62,051 nt of DNA from a virus. Made by a program: the position numbers and the translations under genes. The notes under the pieces are model-generated. The model was given only the letters and a program-made list of their open reading frames with translations. It did not search any database and was not told the DNA's origin. The number at the start of each line of letters is the position of its first letter. Within the stretch, counting starts at the first letter, position 1. The DNA lies in the IMG/VR virus record IMGVR_UViG_3300049259_000057, positions 1 through 62,051 of that record; one strand, given 5' to 3'. Shown here piece by piece: positions 47,881-56,519 of the stretch.

Positions 47881-50279
47881 TCGGCGCTGTCGACCAGCCA
47901 CACGCCGACGTACATCCGGACACCGTGTGAGCGATAGGAACCGACCCCGAACGCGCGTCGTAGGGTCTGGGTGAACGCCTTGGCGCTGACCGCCGGAACC
48001 CCCTCACCGTGACACCACCGCTCGTACGCGGAACGCACGACGTCCACCCGTGTCCGCACGGTGTCACCGCCGCCGAGCCGGCAGCAGTCCTCGATAAACC
48101 GACTCACGCTGTCCTGGTCGTGTGCGTATTCATCGGTCGCGGCGTGCACACTGTCCGGCTCGTGCAAACCGTCTGCCAGATAGCGCATTGCACCGGTCAC
48201 AATCCAGTTCATGACCGCGTCGCCGTGGTGGCGCGCCAGGTGTTCGCCGAGCGCTTGCACTTGCCGGTCCGGTGGCACGGTGTTGTCGAATGGTAGGATT
48301 CTGAGCCGTCGCCAGAATGCGGGTCCGCCAGCGTTCACGGCGGGTTGATGATTGGCGGCCAGCCACAAATGGTGTGTCGGCGTGAAAGTAAAGTGGTCTT
48401 GCCGCATGAATCGGGCCGTCAGCGCGTCACCACCGGTCAATAGTTTGACCCTGGCCTCGTCGAATTGGTCGCGTTCGTTGACTTCGGAACACACCACGAA
48501 ACGGGCGCCGGACAGTCGAGCGATTTCTGTTTCGTGGGCAGGGTAGTTGCGCGTCATCAGGAACCCGGCGGGCGCGGTGATGGCGTACCCTCCCAGCACC
48601 AGGCGGATTGTTTCCAGGAATGCGCTTTTGCCGTTGGCGCCGTCGCCGAAACAGAACGGCAACACATGTTCTCGGACGAGTCCCGTGGCGGAGTATCCGA
48701 CGAGCCGCTGAAGGTAGTCGGGCACTTCGGGGTGTCCGGCGAATGTCTCGGCCAGGAAGGTGAGCCACGGCAACGGGTCCGCGTTCGGGTCGGGTGTCGC
48801 GACGGTGACCCGCGTGTGAAGGTGACAGGGGTCGTGCGGCATCAATTGCCCGGTGCGCAAATCAACTTCGCCGCCGGGGGTGTTCAGCTCGAACGGTCGG
48901 GCGTCCAGGTCGGTCGCGCGCACCACGATCCGGGGGTCACTGCTGGCCTGGCTAAGGATGTTGGTGGTGCCGGGCGCGGACAGTACGTGCACCTTGTGCC
49001 GCACGTCGGGGGCGTCGTGATCAGGCATGGTCCGACCTATCTGTTTGACGTGTTCGCGGACGGGGCCACCATCGGACGGGCACTGTTCCCAGCGGGGGGC
49101 GTGCCAGCGCATCCATCGACCGGGGGGGCTGGCGAACCGCACCACGGTCCCGAAGGTGTCCACCAGGGCCAGCGCCATGGCGTCGTCGGTGCGCGCGTGG
49201 GTGGTGGCGGGTGCGAGCTGCACCACGGGCGCCAGGGCCCCGTTCGAGCCGCCACCGATGCCGGGGAGCACGGTCAGGACGGGCCGCTGCGGTTCGGGTG
49301 CCCGCTGGCCGTAGCCGTTCGCCGAGAGCGCCTTGGCTGCCGCGTGAAAGTCGCCGTCGTGGTGCAACAGGGTGTACGCGCGCCACTTGGACAGCCCGGT
49401 CTCGGCCGGCAGCGTGGTCGAGGTGCTCCACACGTACAGGTAGTCGCCGCTGGTGCCCCCGGTGACCGCTGACACGCCGAGGTGTTTCCCGGGCCGCCGC
49501 CAGTGGGTTCGGGTGGCGTTGCGGTGCACGGGTGTCCAGCCGGCCGGCACCAGCACGTCATCCCAGGTGGCCCGTTCGTTATAGTCGGCCCCGGGTGGTG
49601 TGCCCTGGCGTCGGTCCAACGGAATGGGATCGGGGAGCGGTGTGGGCGGCGGCAGTTCATCGAATGTGCGCGCCACGGTGTAGAGCGCGTCTCGTTCGTC
49701 GGCGGTGATCGTGGTGATGGTGTCGGGCGATCCGGTCCAGACGCGCCAGGGTGCACCTGTGGGGTGTACGGGCCCGTGGCTGGGCGCGACAACCACGAAG
49801 CCGCCTTCCCCCCGGGTTTCGATCAGCGGCGTTACACCCGTGCCGGTGTCGCGTTGCGCGAGTTTCGTGTTACCGCGTGCCGTGCCACCGGATACCCGGT
49901 AGAACAAGTGAATGCCGGACGTGGGTGAGGTTTCCGAGTAACCGGTGATGATGCGATCACGTATCGGCTCTAACCCGTGTTCGAGTAGCGCGCTCAAGAA
50001 TTGCCCAGCGGTACCGTCGGCCACGGCGCGGCCTTCTAGTTCCAACATTTCCAGGTGACCGGACACCGCGCCGCAGACGACACCGACACCGGGGTGTCCG
50101 CCCACGAACCACGCATCAACGGCCCGTGTCCCGGCGGGTTCGGCCTGGGCGTGTTTCCACTGTCCCAGTGGTGCTTTGCTGCCATCGGTGGCGACGCGCA
50201 CCACGGAGCAGCCGGCCGCGCACCACGCCAGGGCGGCACTGTGTACGTCCATCGGTTCGGGGCTGTGACGGTCGTCCAC
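47844..50279 (-). CDS. primase-polymerase fused to SF3 helicase
   Basis: An 811-residue replication protein. Residues 10-205 form an archaeo-eukaryotic primase/prim-pol domain (LEMLELEGR near 77, SGIHLFYR near 121). About 490-760 is a D5/P4-type superfamily 3 helicase with Walker A GDGANGKS at 545-552, FVVCSEVNE and WLAANHQP. It would open the origin and prime synthesis. The catalytic LELE replaces the common DxD-like pair. The GTG at 50279 is the first in-frame start. Confidence 0.92.
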   Translation of the reverse strand: MDDRHSPEPMDVHSAALAWCAAGCSVVRVATDGSKAPLGQWKHAQAEPAGTRAVDAWFVGGHPGVGVVCGAVSGHLEMLELEGRAVADGTAGQFLSALLEHGLEPIRDRIITGYSETSPTSGIHLFYRVSGGTARGNTKLAQRDTGTGVTPLIETRGEGGFVVVAPSHGPVHPTGAPWRVWTGSPDTITTITADERDALYTVARTFDELPPPTPLPDPIPLDRRQGTPPGADYNERATWDDVLVPAGWTPVHRNATRTHWRRPGKHLGVSAVTGGTSGDYLYVWSTSTTLPAETGLSKWRAYTLLHHDGDFHAAAKALSANGYGQRAPEPQRPVLTVLPGIGGGSNGALAPVVQLAPATTHARTDDAMALALVDTFGTVVRFASPPGRWMRWHAPRWEQCPSDGGPVREHVKQIGRTMPDHDAPDVRHKVHVLSAPGTTNILSQASSDPRIVVRATDLDARPFELNTPGGEVDLRTGQLMPHDPCHLHTRVTVATPDPNADPLPWLTFLAETFAGHPEVPDYLQRLVGYSATGLVREHVLPFCFGDGANGKSAFLETIRLVLGGYAITAPAGFLMTRNYPAHETEIARLSGARFVVCSEVNERDQFDEARVKLLTGGDALTARFMRQDHFTFTPTHHLWLAANHQPAVNAGGPAFWRRLRILPFDNTVPPDRQVQALGEHLARHHGDAVMNWIVTGAMRYLADGLHEPDSVHAATDEYAHDQDSVSRFIEDCCRLGGGDTVRTRVDVVRSAYERWCHGEGVPAVSAKAFTQTLRRAFGVGSYRSHGVRMYVGVWLVDSADLTPDTRPGGQD

Positions 50280-50402
50280 GGGGTAGTGCCTCTCGGGGTG
50301 CTCTGGCGTGGCGCGCGGCGGGGTGTGGTGGCGGCACAGGGCATTCCGCCCGTTCTTCGTGGGCCGCGTGCTCTTACCTACGGGTCGGCCACCACCGGCC
50401 AG

Positions 50403-50723
50403 CTAGGGCGTCATGGTGACAGCCAACGTGTTCGCGTTGCGGTACTGCCACTGGCCCGGTTCGCCACCGTGGTTGCGGGACGTGGCCCAGTAGGACGAGT
50501 CACCGTCCAGGAACACCTGAAGGTTGGCCGTGCTCTGTCCGCCGAAGGTGGCGACAACAATCGCCGCGTAGTCCTGTCCGAACCGGACCGCGTTGCGTCG
50601 GGTGCGGGCCGGGTCGATCGAGTTGATGCGTTCCACGTCGGCCCGGGACAGCCGGTACAGCACCTGGTCGCCCACGGCCACGGGCGGCGGAACGGTGGGG
50701 TAGGTGTAGGTCATGGCGGTCAT
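50403..50723 (-). CDS. small hypothetical protein
   Basis: A 106-residue protein from the ATG at 50723 (a second ATG at 50714). VGDQVLYRLSRADVERIN and RNAVRFGQDYAAIVVATFGG, then LQVFLDGDSSYWATS, are typical of a family of small actinophage beta proteins. The 123 bases between it and the primase gene contain no separate gene. Confidence 0.65.
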   Translation of the reverse strand: MTAMTYTYPTVPPPVAVGDQVLYRLSRADVERINSIDPARTRRNAVRFGQDYAAIVVATFGGQSTANLQVFLDGDSSYWATSRNHGGEPGQWQYRNANTLAVTMTP

Positions 50724-50752
50724 GTCGTGTCGGTTTCCTTTCGGTGGCTGGG

Positions 50753-51454
50753 TTACACGCCGCTTTGTTGTTGGGCGGCTAGTTGCGCCAGGAGTGCCTG
50801 AACGGCGGGATCGTTGACGTTGATACCGGCGGGTGCGGGTGGCACGGCAGGCGCGGCCGGGGGCACGTGTGGCGCGGTCACGGGTGTCGCGGGTAGCGGC
50901 GGTGCGACCGGTGGCGCTGGCGGGGCGGAAGGCGCGGCCCACGGCGGCGGCTGGCTGGGCGCCCCGGGAATGGGTGCCATGCCGCCATTGTTGGGTGCGG
51001 CGGGCGCAGCCGACCCGGTGACAGTGCGGTGTACCCGTTCCCGTTCGAACCGTTCCGGGTTGGCAGCGGCCCACGCCTGCGCCGTGGCGAGTTCCGCACC
51101 GGTCAGCGGTTCCACATTCAGGTACGCGTTGGTGCCAGTCTTCGGCGTGTCGTAGAACAGTTTCACCGGTACCATTTGTGACACGTACCCTTTGAGGCTG
51201 TCCACAATGGCACCGTTGAACCACAACACGTTAATGTAAACGGTGTTGCTGGTCAGGTCGGCAATGTCCAACACCACTGCCTCGCCGCCTTCGGGCTTGT
51301 ACTTGGCGGTGTCGGCGGGGTTCGAGTTGAATTGAGTCTTGATGCCGAACCGGTGTTCGCGCACGAGCACCACGAGCGGCCGGCCGGCCATTTCCTTGGC
51401 GGGCACCCGGTCGCCGTCTTCACGGACAGGCGGGGTGAATGTGTTCAATTGCAC
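50753..51454 (-). CDS. hypothetical protein with Pro/Ala-rich tail
   Basis: A 233-residue protein. The first 145 residues form a beta-rich domain (AGRPLVVLVREHRFGIKT, EAVVLDIADLTSN, VYINVLWFNGAIVD, VPVKLFYDT). Then a long Pro/Ala tail ends in a short helix (VQALLAQLAAQQ). A beta domain plus flexible tail next to replication genes is reminiscent of single-strand DNA-binding proteins, but this is only a suggestion. Confidence 0.65.
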   Translation of the reverse strand: MQLNTFTPPVREDGDRVPAKEMAGRPLVVLVREHRFGIKTQFNSNPADTAKYKPEGGEAVVLDIADLTSNTVYINVLWFNGAIVDSLKGYVSQMVPVKLFYDTPKTGTNAYLNVEPLTGAELATAQAWAAANPERFERERVHRTVTGSAAPAAPNNGGMAPIPGAPSQPPPWAAPSAPPAPPVAPPLPATPVTAPHVPPAAPAVPPAPAGINVNDPAVQALLAQLAAQQQSGV

Positions 51455-51460
51455 GGATCA

Positions 51461-51601
51461 TCATTCCCTTGTGTCGGGTCGAAACAAGTCCCACGCGGTT
51501 GTGCCGCTTGTGCCGAAATGCATATGTGGTCCGCAATGCTCAACCGGACGGTCACAGTGGACACCGGATACCGGGTGACGTTCGGGGCAGGTGTCAGTCA
51601 T
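51461..51601 (-). CDS. short Cys/His protein
   Basis: A 46-residue protein from the ATG at 51601: CPERHPVSGVHCDRP, then HCGPHMHFG and WDLF. Spacing of Cys and His suggests one zinc site. It overlaps the preceding gene by eight bases. Confidence 0.55.
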   Translation of the reverse strand: MTDTCPERHPVSGVHCDRPVEHCGPHMHFGTSGTTAWDLFRPDTRE

Positions 51602-51833
51602 CGCTGGTGACCGGGACTGGTGTTCGACGCGGATGGCTGCGATACCAGACCATGGCGCGGACCATGGCTTGCGCGTGTTCGTGGTGGTCGATGTTGTACG
51701 TGGCGCGAATGTCGCGGCGATAGTTCGAGGGCAGCCGTATCCAGCAGTCGCGGCACGCGAAAATGTGATGTGGCACGGGTTTGCGGCAGCCACCGGGGCA
51801 GTCGTGGGTGGCGGGCAGGGGGCGCGCGGTCAC
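51594..51833 (-). CDS. small zinc protein
   Basis: A 79-residue protein: CPGGCRKPVPHHIFACRDCW, then LPSNYRRDIRATYN and AMVRAMVWYRSHP. This four-cysteine unit followed by helices is a recurrent actinophage family of unknown function. Confidence 0.7.
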   Translation of the reverse strand: MTARPLPATHDCPGGCRKPVPHHIFACRDCWIRLPSNYRRDIRATYNIDHHEHAQAMVRAMVWYRSHPRRTPVPVTSDD

Positions 51834-52198
51834 GGCTCGTCCACCATCCGTGCGTCGTCAGCCGTAAAACTGTCGTCCCAGACGTCGCACGGGTCCCGGT
51901 CGGTGGTGGCCCACGTGTAGGTGGGACAGGGCCATCCTTCGGCGCATTCCAGACAGTTACCGGAGGTGAGGCCAGCGGGTCCGACGTGTTTCCGGTGCGC
52001 TTCGGCGATGCGCGCCAGGCGACTGAGTGCGGTATCGCGATGCGCGGGTGACGCCCAGATGTAGGCGTTGAGCGCGGCAGCGGTGAGCCGGCCCATTTCG
52101 GGCGTGAACATGACGCCAATGTGTTCGTCGGTGTCGTGACTGGTGCCGCTGCGGTAGATGTTGCGGGCGTTGTGGTTCCCGAATCGATAAGGCAGCAT
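51830..52198 (-). CDS. hypothetical protein with CxxC-WPC module
   Basis: A 122-residue protein. DEHIGVMFTPEMGRLTAAAL (about 25-44) is a known actinophage phrase. The second half has CLECAEGWPC and TYTW, the same module that ends the HTH protein at 11628-12080. Confidence 0.65.
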   Translation of the reverse strand: MLPYRFGNHNARNIYRSGTSHDTDEHIGVMFTPEMGRLTAAALNAYIWASPAHRDTALSRLARIAEAHRKHVGPAGLTSGNCLECAEGWPCPTYTWATTDRDPCDVWDDSFTADDARMVDEP

Positions 52199-52201
52199 GG
52201 T

Positions 52202-52519
52202 TCAGGACTCCATAGTGGACAGATCGGGCCCGGTCGGCGGTTCATAGGTCGCCAGAAAAATGACGTCCCGGCACGGGTAAAATTCGCCTGCGATACCGCG
52301 AATGATCCAGTCGCCTACGCTGGCGTGCACCGGTCCCTCTAGCGTGTCCAAGAGGATTCGTTCATGCTCGGCGCCGGATTCCCCTGGGAACCACGAGGCA
52401 ATGCCACCGTTGGCTCGTACCCAGTCGATAATGGGCGTGGCGGTGTCCGCGCCACCGGGCCAATGCGCCGCTTCGATCACAATCGGCTTCTTTTGAAACC
52501 GTGTAGCGATCATGGTCAT
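52202..52519 (-). CDS. PGDYG-like phage protein
   Basis: A 105-residue protein (103 if the better-spaced ATG at 52513 is used). It begins with FQKKPIVIEAAHW and ends with VGDWIIRGIAGEFYPCRDVIFLATYEP, the hallmark of a widespread small phage family. Its biochemical role is unknown. Confidence 0.8.
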   Translation of the reverse strand: MTMIATRFQKKPIVIEAAHWPGGADTATPIIDWVRANGGIASWFPGESGAEHERILLDTLEGPVHASVGDWIIRGIAGEFYPCRDVIFLATYEPPTGPDLSTMES

Positions 52520-53283
52520 CCCTCCAAATGTCCGGGGCACCCGTCGCCGGTGTCGGGACGCCCGGGTTTCCAATAGGGGCAATAGGTGCAGGCGTGGCCC
52601 ACGGTGCGGGGAATGGCGCGGTAATGTTCGGGGTGCTGGTCGACGCCGAGTGTGACCGCGATTTCGAGGATGGTGTCGTGTCGCGCGAGTGCCTGCAACG
52701 CAACGGTTTCGTCATACGGTTGCGTCCATATCCACAGTCCGGACAGGAGGCCGCCGCGCGGGTACAACGCGAGTGCCACGTCACGCACGGGGAGCCCGAG
52801 CTGGGCCAGCGCGTAGCCGTACAAATGGATCTGCGAAATGTAGCCGAGCGACGGGCCGCGTTTTTTCTGTTCGGCCATGGATGTGGTGCCGGGCACTTTG
52901 TGGTCGATGACCATGCCCAGGTCGGCGTCGTACAGGTCGAGTGTGCCGGTGAGTCCTGGCCGCACGGTGACGGGTTGTTCGACCAGGTAACGGATGCGGC
53001 CGAGCCGTTCGTTGGCGGCGGTGAACGCGTCGGCTAGCCAGGCGTGCACAGCGGTGCCCACAATGGAGGGCCACGGGTCGGATTCGGCGTTGGATTCGGT
53101 GTGCCGCATGAGTTTGTAGGCGAGTTTGCGGGCGCAGGCTTCGCCGATTTCCGACGGGCCGAGTGCTTGCTGTTGGCTGCGGGGGGCTCGGCGCGCGGCG
53201 TCTTTCACCACGGACCGGATTTCCTCGGCGAGCGGGTGGCCGCTGGCGGTGGATGTGCGCGGCGCGAGCGTGGTCAGGTTCAT
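52516..53283 (-). CDS. Cas4/RecB-like exonuclease
   Basis: A 255-residue PD-(D/E)xK nuclease. SEIGEACARKLAYKL (with Cys50), GTLDLYDADLGMVIDHKVPG (Asp and the DxK-like catalytic residues) and the C-terminal CTYC...C cluster (232, 235, 249) match Cas4/AddB enzymes, where four Cys hold an iron-sulphur cluster. It probably resects DNA ends for recombination. No annealing protein is recognisable nearby. Confidence 0.88.
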   Translation of the reverse strand: MNLTTLAPRTSTASGHPLAEEIRSVVKDAARRAPRSQQQALGPSEIGEACARKLAYKLMRHTESNAESDPWPSIVGTAVHAWLADAFTAANERLGRIRYLVEQPVTVRPGLTGTLDLYDADLGMVIDHKVPGTTSMAEQKKRGPSLGYISQIHLYGYALAQLGLPVRDVALALYPRGGLLSGLWIWTQPYDETVALQALARHDTILEIAVTLGVDQHPEHYRAIPRTVGHACTYCPYWKPGRPDTGDGCPGHLEG

Positions 53284-53465
53284 CGGACACCGAACCCGCG
53301 TCGCCGCAACTCTATCCACAGTCGACGTTGACCCACGGTGATATAGAAACCGTTGACCGTGCGCCATGATGAGTTCTTGCGCAGCACTGGCCCCCCATCA
53401 CTATCGGCGTGCATCCATCCGATTCGGCGGTAACTGATTCGGGGAGTCGTGACGGTGACTTTCAC
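53280..53465 (-). CDS. small basic hypothetical protein
   Basis: A 61-residue Arg-rich protein from the GTG at 53465 (GTGA overlap). VTTPRISYRRIGWMHADSDG and VNGFYITVGQRRLWIEL suggest a small beta fold. Function unknown. Confidence 0.5.
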   Translation of the reverse strand: MKVTVTTPRISYRRIGWMHADSDGGPVLRKNSSWRTVNGFYITVGQRRLWIELRRRGFGVR

Positions 53466-53659
53466 GATTCGGCCCCCCGCGTGGATAGCCAATAGTTGTC
53501 CAGCCGCTCGGTTTCCTCGGCGGTGAACCACGCAACGTGATACGCGCGGCACACCGGGCAGTCCATCTCGGCGCCAAGCCGATCACGAAGTTGCACCGTC
53601 AGCACCCCGCCGCAATCGCAGAACGCCACGGCAGGCCACGGAATACCGGTTGTGGTCAT
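53462..53659 (-). CDS. small zinc-ribbon protein
   Basis: A 65-residue protein from the ATG at 53659. CDCGG and CPVC (about 14 and 34) form a zinc ribbon; the end is an acidic helix (EETERLDNYW). Function unknown. Confidence 0.6.
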   Translation of the reverse strand: MTTTGIPWPAVAFCDCGGVLTVQLRDRLGAEMDCPVCRAYHVAWFTAEETERLDNYWLSTRGAES

Positions 53660-53901
53660 GATTCGGCCACGTGTCCGGTGTGGACGAGAATGACGGGCCC
53701 GTCCAGCATGAGGAGTCGCCAGAACGGCAGCGGGTGGCGTTTCCCGTCGTGCGGCTGCCAGATGGAGTACCAACCACTGTCGGGTGCCCCGTCCGGCCGT
53801 TTCCCGTCGTAGTAGCCCAGGGGTAGGTGTTGCCAGGCCACGCCGTCACAGTCGAGCACCACGGACCCAATCGGCGGTTCAACGATATCCGGGGTGGTCA
53901 C
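53656..53901 (-). CDS. small protein, tandem paralogue 1
   Basis: An 81-residue protein: EPPIGSVVLDCDGVAWQ, PDSGWYS, then WRLLMLDGPVILVHTG. The upstream gene carries the same skeleton (EPPTGSIVVDRDG, SDSGWYP, GRLVMLCGPVDLVHTG), so these are a clear tandem duplication. Confidence 0.7.
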   Translation of the reverse strand: MTTPDIVEPPIGSVVLDCDGVAWQHLPLGYYDGKRPDGAPDSGWYSIWQPHDGKRHPLPFWRLLMLDGPVILVHTGHVAES

Positions 53902-54152
53902 GACATTTCCCCCGATCCGGTGTGGACGAGGTCAACGGGGCCGCACAACATCACGAGTCGCCCGAACGACAATGGCGGGGTGAACGCGGGTGGCCCGGTG
54001 TACTCGGAGACGGGATACCAGCCACTATCACTGGCCCATTCCGGATGCGCTCGGGTGCCGTAGTCGATGATGCGCCGTTCCCACCGGTCGCCGTCACGGT
54101 CGACCACAATGGACCCGGTGGGCGGTTCGCCGTAGATACCGAAGGCGCTCAC
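53898..54152 (-). CDS. small protein, tandem paralogue 2
   Basis: An 84-residue protein from the GTG at 54152. It shares the order GSxVxDxDG, W, SDSGWY, RLxML-GPVxLVHTG with its neighbour at roughly half the positions. The family text is familiar from Streptomyces genomes, without known function. Confidence 0.7.
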   Translation of the reverse strand: MSAFGIYGEPPTGSIVVDRDGDRWERRIIDYGTRAHPEWASDSGWYPVSEYTGPPAFTPPLSFGRLVMLCGPVDLVHTGSGEMS

Positions 54153-54391
54153 GAGTCGTCGTCCCCGATCAACTGGCCGCCTTCGTCCCGCCACTGGGCA
54201 CGCAGGTAACGACGCTGGTCACCGGTCAGTGCGAAGGGCAGTTCACCGCCACCGGCACACCATTCCCGTATCACGTAGTCCGTGACGATGGGGTGCGTGC
54301 CGGTGACAGCCTTGTGTCGCGGTAGGACACCGCTACGGGACAGGATGATGACTCGCCCGCACCACGGGCATGGTGTTCCTGAGTGCAGCAT
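54149..54391 (-). CDS. small zinc protein
   Basis: An 80-residue protein. CPWCGR (about 8-13) and a later Cys and His residues (LPRHKAVTGTHP, EWCAGGG) form a likely zinc site. The C-terminal helix is charged. The start is ATG 54391 (TGATG), with GTG 54394 as alternative. Confidence 0.6.
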   Translation of the reverse strand: MLHSGTPCPWCGRVIILSRSGVLPRHKAVTGTHPIVTDYVIREWCAGGGELPFALTGDQRRYLRAQWRDEGGQLIGDDDS

Positions 54392-54726
54392 CACGCGTCA
54401 CCACTGACCGGGGGGATGTAGGGCGCGGTGAACCGGTGGGATACGACGGTGGTGGAGTACCGCGCGGCCAGGTCGGGGTGTTCGGCCCGCAACCGGGCCC
54501 CGTCGACGCGGCGTGATTCCACCCGGGTCCAGCGCACAGCGGTCCGCCCGCGCACGGTGCCCACGGCGACCCCGGCTGTGTCGAGTGCGGCGGTGAGGTG
54601 TTGTTGCGCGGTGTCGGCGGCGGCTTGCCAGTGCCGCACTTTTTCGCGTGCCCGGTGCCATGCGGCGAGCCAGCCGGCCAGCTCGGTGGATAGTTCGGTG
54701 GCGGTAGGGGTGTCGTCGTCGGTCAT
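54391..54726 (-). CDS. helical phage protein
   Basis: A 111-residue protein from the ATG at 54726. A long helix (ELAGWLAAWHRAREKVRHWQ) is followed by AVRWTRVESRRVDGARLRAEHP and a short end with RF. This second part is shared with proteins and domains that accompany phage YqaJ/RecB nucleases, in keeping with the exonuclease nearby. Confidence 0.65.
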   Translation of the reverse strand: MTDDDTPTATELSTELAGWLAAWHRAREKVRHWQAAADTAQQHLTAALDTAGVAVGTVRGRTAVRWTRVESRRVDGARLRAEHPDLAARYSTTVVSHRFTAPYIPPVSGDA

Positions 54727-55121
54727 GATCGGATCAGGCATGTCGGTGTGTCCTGTTTCTTGTGGACGGTGATGACGGGGAGCGAGGTTGCGGACACCCA
54801 CCAGCGGCCGGGCAGTGCCCCGTCACCGTCGATGAGTTCCCGCGTGTAGCGGGGCACGTCGTGCGCAGCGGCCCAGGCGACCCAGGGCGTCACCCCGGGT
54901 GCGGGAAGCACGTCCACCCGGACTGTGGTGCGGTCACACCAGATCCAGTGCGCGGTGAGGCCAAGTTCGTGGGTGTCGGCGGTGGCCAGGTCGGTGAGCC
55001 ACACCAGGGCAGGCCGCCTCGGCATGAGGGGGTGTCGGTGGGCGGTGACGTGCCGGACTCGGGCGATGTCCGCACCACTGTGCCAACACGTCCAGTGGTA
55101 GAGCACGGGTTGCGAGGTCAT
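54723..55121 (-). CDS. conserved actinophage hypothetical protein
   Basis: A 132-residue protein starting VLYHWTCWHSGADIA, with PALVWLTDLA and LGLTAHWIWCDRTTVRVDV. LYHxTC plus WLTDL is a combination I know from an uncharacterised actinobacterial family; the arrangement recalls ADP-ribosyltransferase-like folds, but the catalytic triad cannot be confirmed by eye. Confidence 0.65.
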   Translation of the reverse strand: MTSQPVLYHWTCWHSGADIARVRHVTAHRHPLMPRRPALVWLTDLATADTHELGLTAHWIWCDRTTVRVDVLPAPGVTPWVAWAAAHDVPRYTRELIDGDGALPGRWWVSATSLPVITVHKKQDTPTCLIRS

Positions 55122-55414
55122 GGCGCCCGCCGTGCTCGGCGTCGGTGGCATTCCACGGCCGCGTGTGGCCACATCCGTACCCAGGCGCGCGGGTACATGA
55201 CACCGGTCTGGTGTTCGTAGCGCAGGTCACCGACGTGGTACCAATCGCGGGTGCCGTCGGTGTCCCGCAACGCGACAACGGGTGTACCGCAACGCTCGCA
55301 GGGTTCCACTGTGGACAGCACATCGTCCGGGCTGTAGGCGTAGCGGCGCACGGTGAACCCTGGGTGTACGTGTTCGATGTGTTGAATGAGCTGATCGAGT
55401 CGGGTGGTGGTCAT
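55118..55414 (-). CDS. small zinc-site hypothetical protein
   Basis: A 98-residue protein from the ATG at 55414. An N-terminal helix (LDQLIQHIEHVHPGF), then CERCGTPVVALRD and WYHVGDLRY, then a basic end. Function unknown. Confidence 0.55.
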   Translation of the reverse strand: MTTTRLDQLIQHIEHVHPGFTVRRYAYSPDDVLSTVEPCERCGTPVVALRDTDGTRDWYHVGDLRYEHQTGVMYPRAWVRMWPHAAVECHRRRARRAP

Positions 55415-55566
55415 GATGCGGTTCCCTGGCCGGCGGCCAACATCAGCCCGATGATCTTGATCGACTCGGACTCGGTGAAACCCTCCATGATCAACGCGAG
55501 GTAGATGTGACGCATCGCTTTCGCCATGGCGCGCATGTCGGCGGACGGTTCGATGGGCCCATTCAT
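55411..55566 (-). CDS. short helical protein
   Basis: A 51-residue protein from the ATG at 55566. Two helices (MRAMAKAMRHIYLALIMEGF and SESIKIIGLMLAAG) resemble the small helical proteins of actinophage early operons. Overlaps at both ends support it. Confidence 0.55.
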   Translation of the reverse strand: MNGPIEPSADMRAMAKAMRHIYLALIMEGFTESESIKIIGLMLAAGQGTAS

Positions 55567-55841
55567 GACGCGGTCCGGTGCAGTGAGCGGTACAGCGTCC
55601 AGCATTCGTCACAGCCACAGGTGGTCACGGGGAGCAGGCCGAACCCCTGATAGGGCTCACCAGGTATCGCGACTCGGGTGGTCACGGTTCCGTAGCTGTG
55701 GTATGTGGCGAGATATTCGGAGGGCCCCGGGTCCAATTTGTGACGACCCGCGCGGCAGTGGCCCCACGAGCATTCACCGTTGGCCAGGTGGGTGTAGTCA
55801 GGGTGGGTGCAGGCACGGCACCGATGAATGATCAGTGGCAT
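55563..55841 (-). CDS. Cys-rich hypothetical protein
   Basis: A 92-residue protein with CRACTHPDYTH, CSWGHC and a C-terminal CGCDEC, giving at least two possible zinc sites. Function unknown. Confidence 0.6.
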   Translation of the reverse strand: MPLIIHRCRACTHPDYTHLANGECSWGHCRAGRHKLDPGPSEYLATYHSYGTVTTRVAIPGEPYQGFGLLPVTTCGCDECWTLYRSLHRTAS

Positions 55842-55844
55842 GGT

Positions 55845-56084
55845 TCAGCGGCCGATCAGTCCGGACAGGACGGCCAACACCACGACAGCGGTCACGGTCG
55901 TGAGGTAGGGGGCGCCGGGGCGCCGGGCCACGGTGGCAGCGACGGGCGCCAGCAGCGTGACCACGAGTGCCAGGGGCGCGCACAGCCGCCAGGCCGCCCA
56001 CAGTGGCCACTCGGACACGGGTGTAGTGGTGCGCCGAGCATGTCGGGCGCTGGTCTCGATCATGTGTGCATCGCTTTCGGGCAT
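55845..56084 (-). CDS. two-helix membrane protein
   Basis: A 79-residue protein (ATG 56084; ATG 56063 possible). Hydrophobic segments at about 27-46 and 56-77 with basic flanks. It is the second gene of the leftward arm and may act in immunity or exclusion, as small early membrane proteins of temperate phages do; this is inference. Confidence 0.6.
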   Translation of the reverse strand: MPESDAHMIETSARHARRTTTPVSEWPLWAAWRLCAPLALVVTLLAPVAATVARRPGAPYLTTVTAVVVLAVLSGLIGR

Positions 56085-56136
56085 GGCGGTACGCCACGTG
56101 AGTGGGCACGCGGGAACCGGGCGAATGGGTGTTCTG

Positions 56137-56397
56137 TTAGGCGGCAGGTGTGCTGTAGGCGCGCACGAGGTCGGGCGATTCGGTGACCACGAAATACGTG
56201 CCGGTCGACACGCCGAGGGCGCGCTCAATGGCCGCCGCCGTGGTGACGGTAATGGTGTGTGCGCGCCCAGAAAGAATCTGGGATATGCGAGCGGGGCTCG
56301 TTTTCGCCTCGCGGGCGAGGGTCGCTTGGCTGACATGGGTGGTGGCCACCCGTTCACGCAAGGCGGTCACGTCTCGTGCGCGGACATACACGGCCAT
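56137..56397 (-). CDS. XRE repressor, leftward side of the switch
   Basis: An 86-residue Cro/CI-type protein from the ATG at 56397: ALRERVATTHVSQATLAREA, the recognition helix PARISQILSG and AAAIERALGV. It is divergent from the HTH gene at 56626. As first gene of the leftward arm it is a Cro-like or repressor candidate. Confidence 0.85.
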   Translation of the reverse strand: MAVYVRARDVTALRERVATTHVSQATLAREAKTSPARISQILSGRAHTITVTTAAAIERALGVSTGTYFVVTESPDLVRAYSTPAA

Positions 56398-56479
56398 GTG
56401 GGGCGTCCCATGGTCACGCGCTGTGATCGTTGGGAGGTTCGATCGTCCCTGGATCACCAGCGCGGGTCACGTGATGCTG

Positions 56480-56508
56480 ACGCTAGGTCGGGCATCGTCG
56501 CACGTCAA
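56480..56508 (-). promoter_or_regulatory. leftward promoter
   Basis: On the minus strand TTGACG (56503-56508) and TAGCGT (56480-56485) are 17 bases apart, a good vegetative-type promoter, preceded by an A/T-rich GTTAAAC. Transcription would start near 56473 and read the XRE gene and the leftward arm. Confidence 0.7.
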
Positions 56509-56519
56509 GTGCCGTTTAA

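Noticed and set aside
48465-49472. 335-codon plus-strand frame
   Set aside because: Antisense shadow of the primase/helicase gene.
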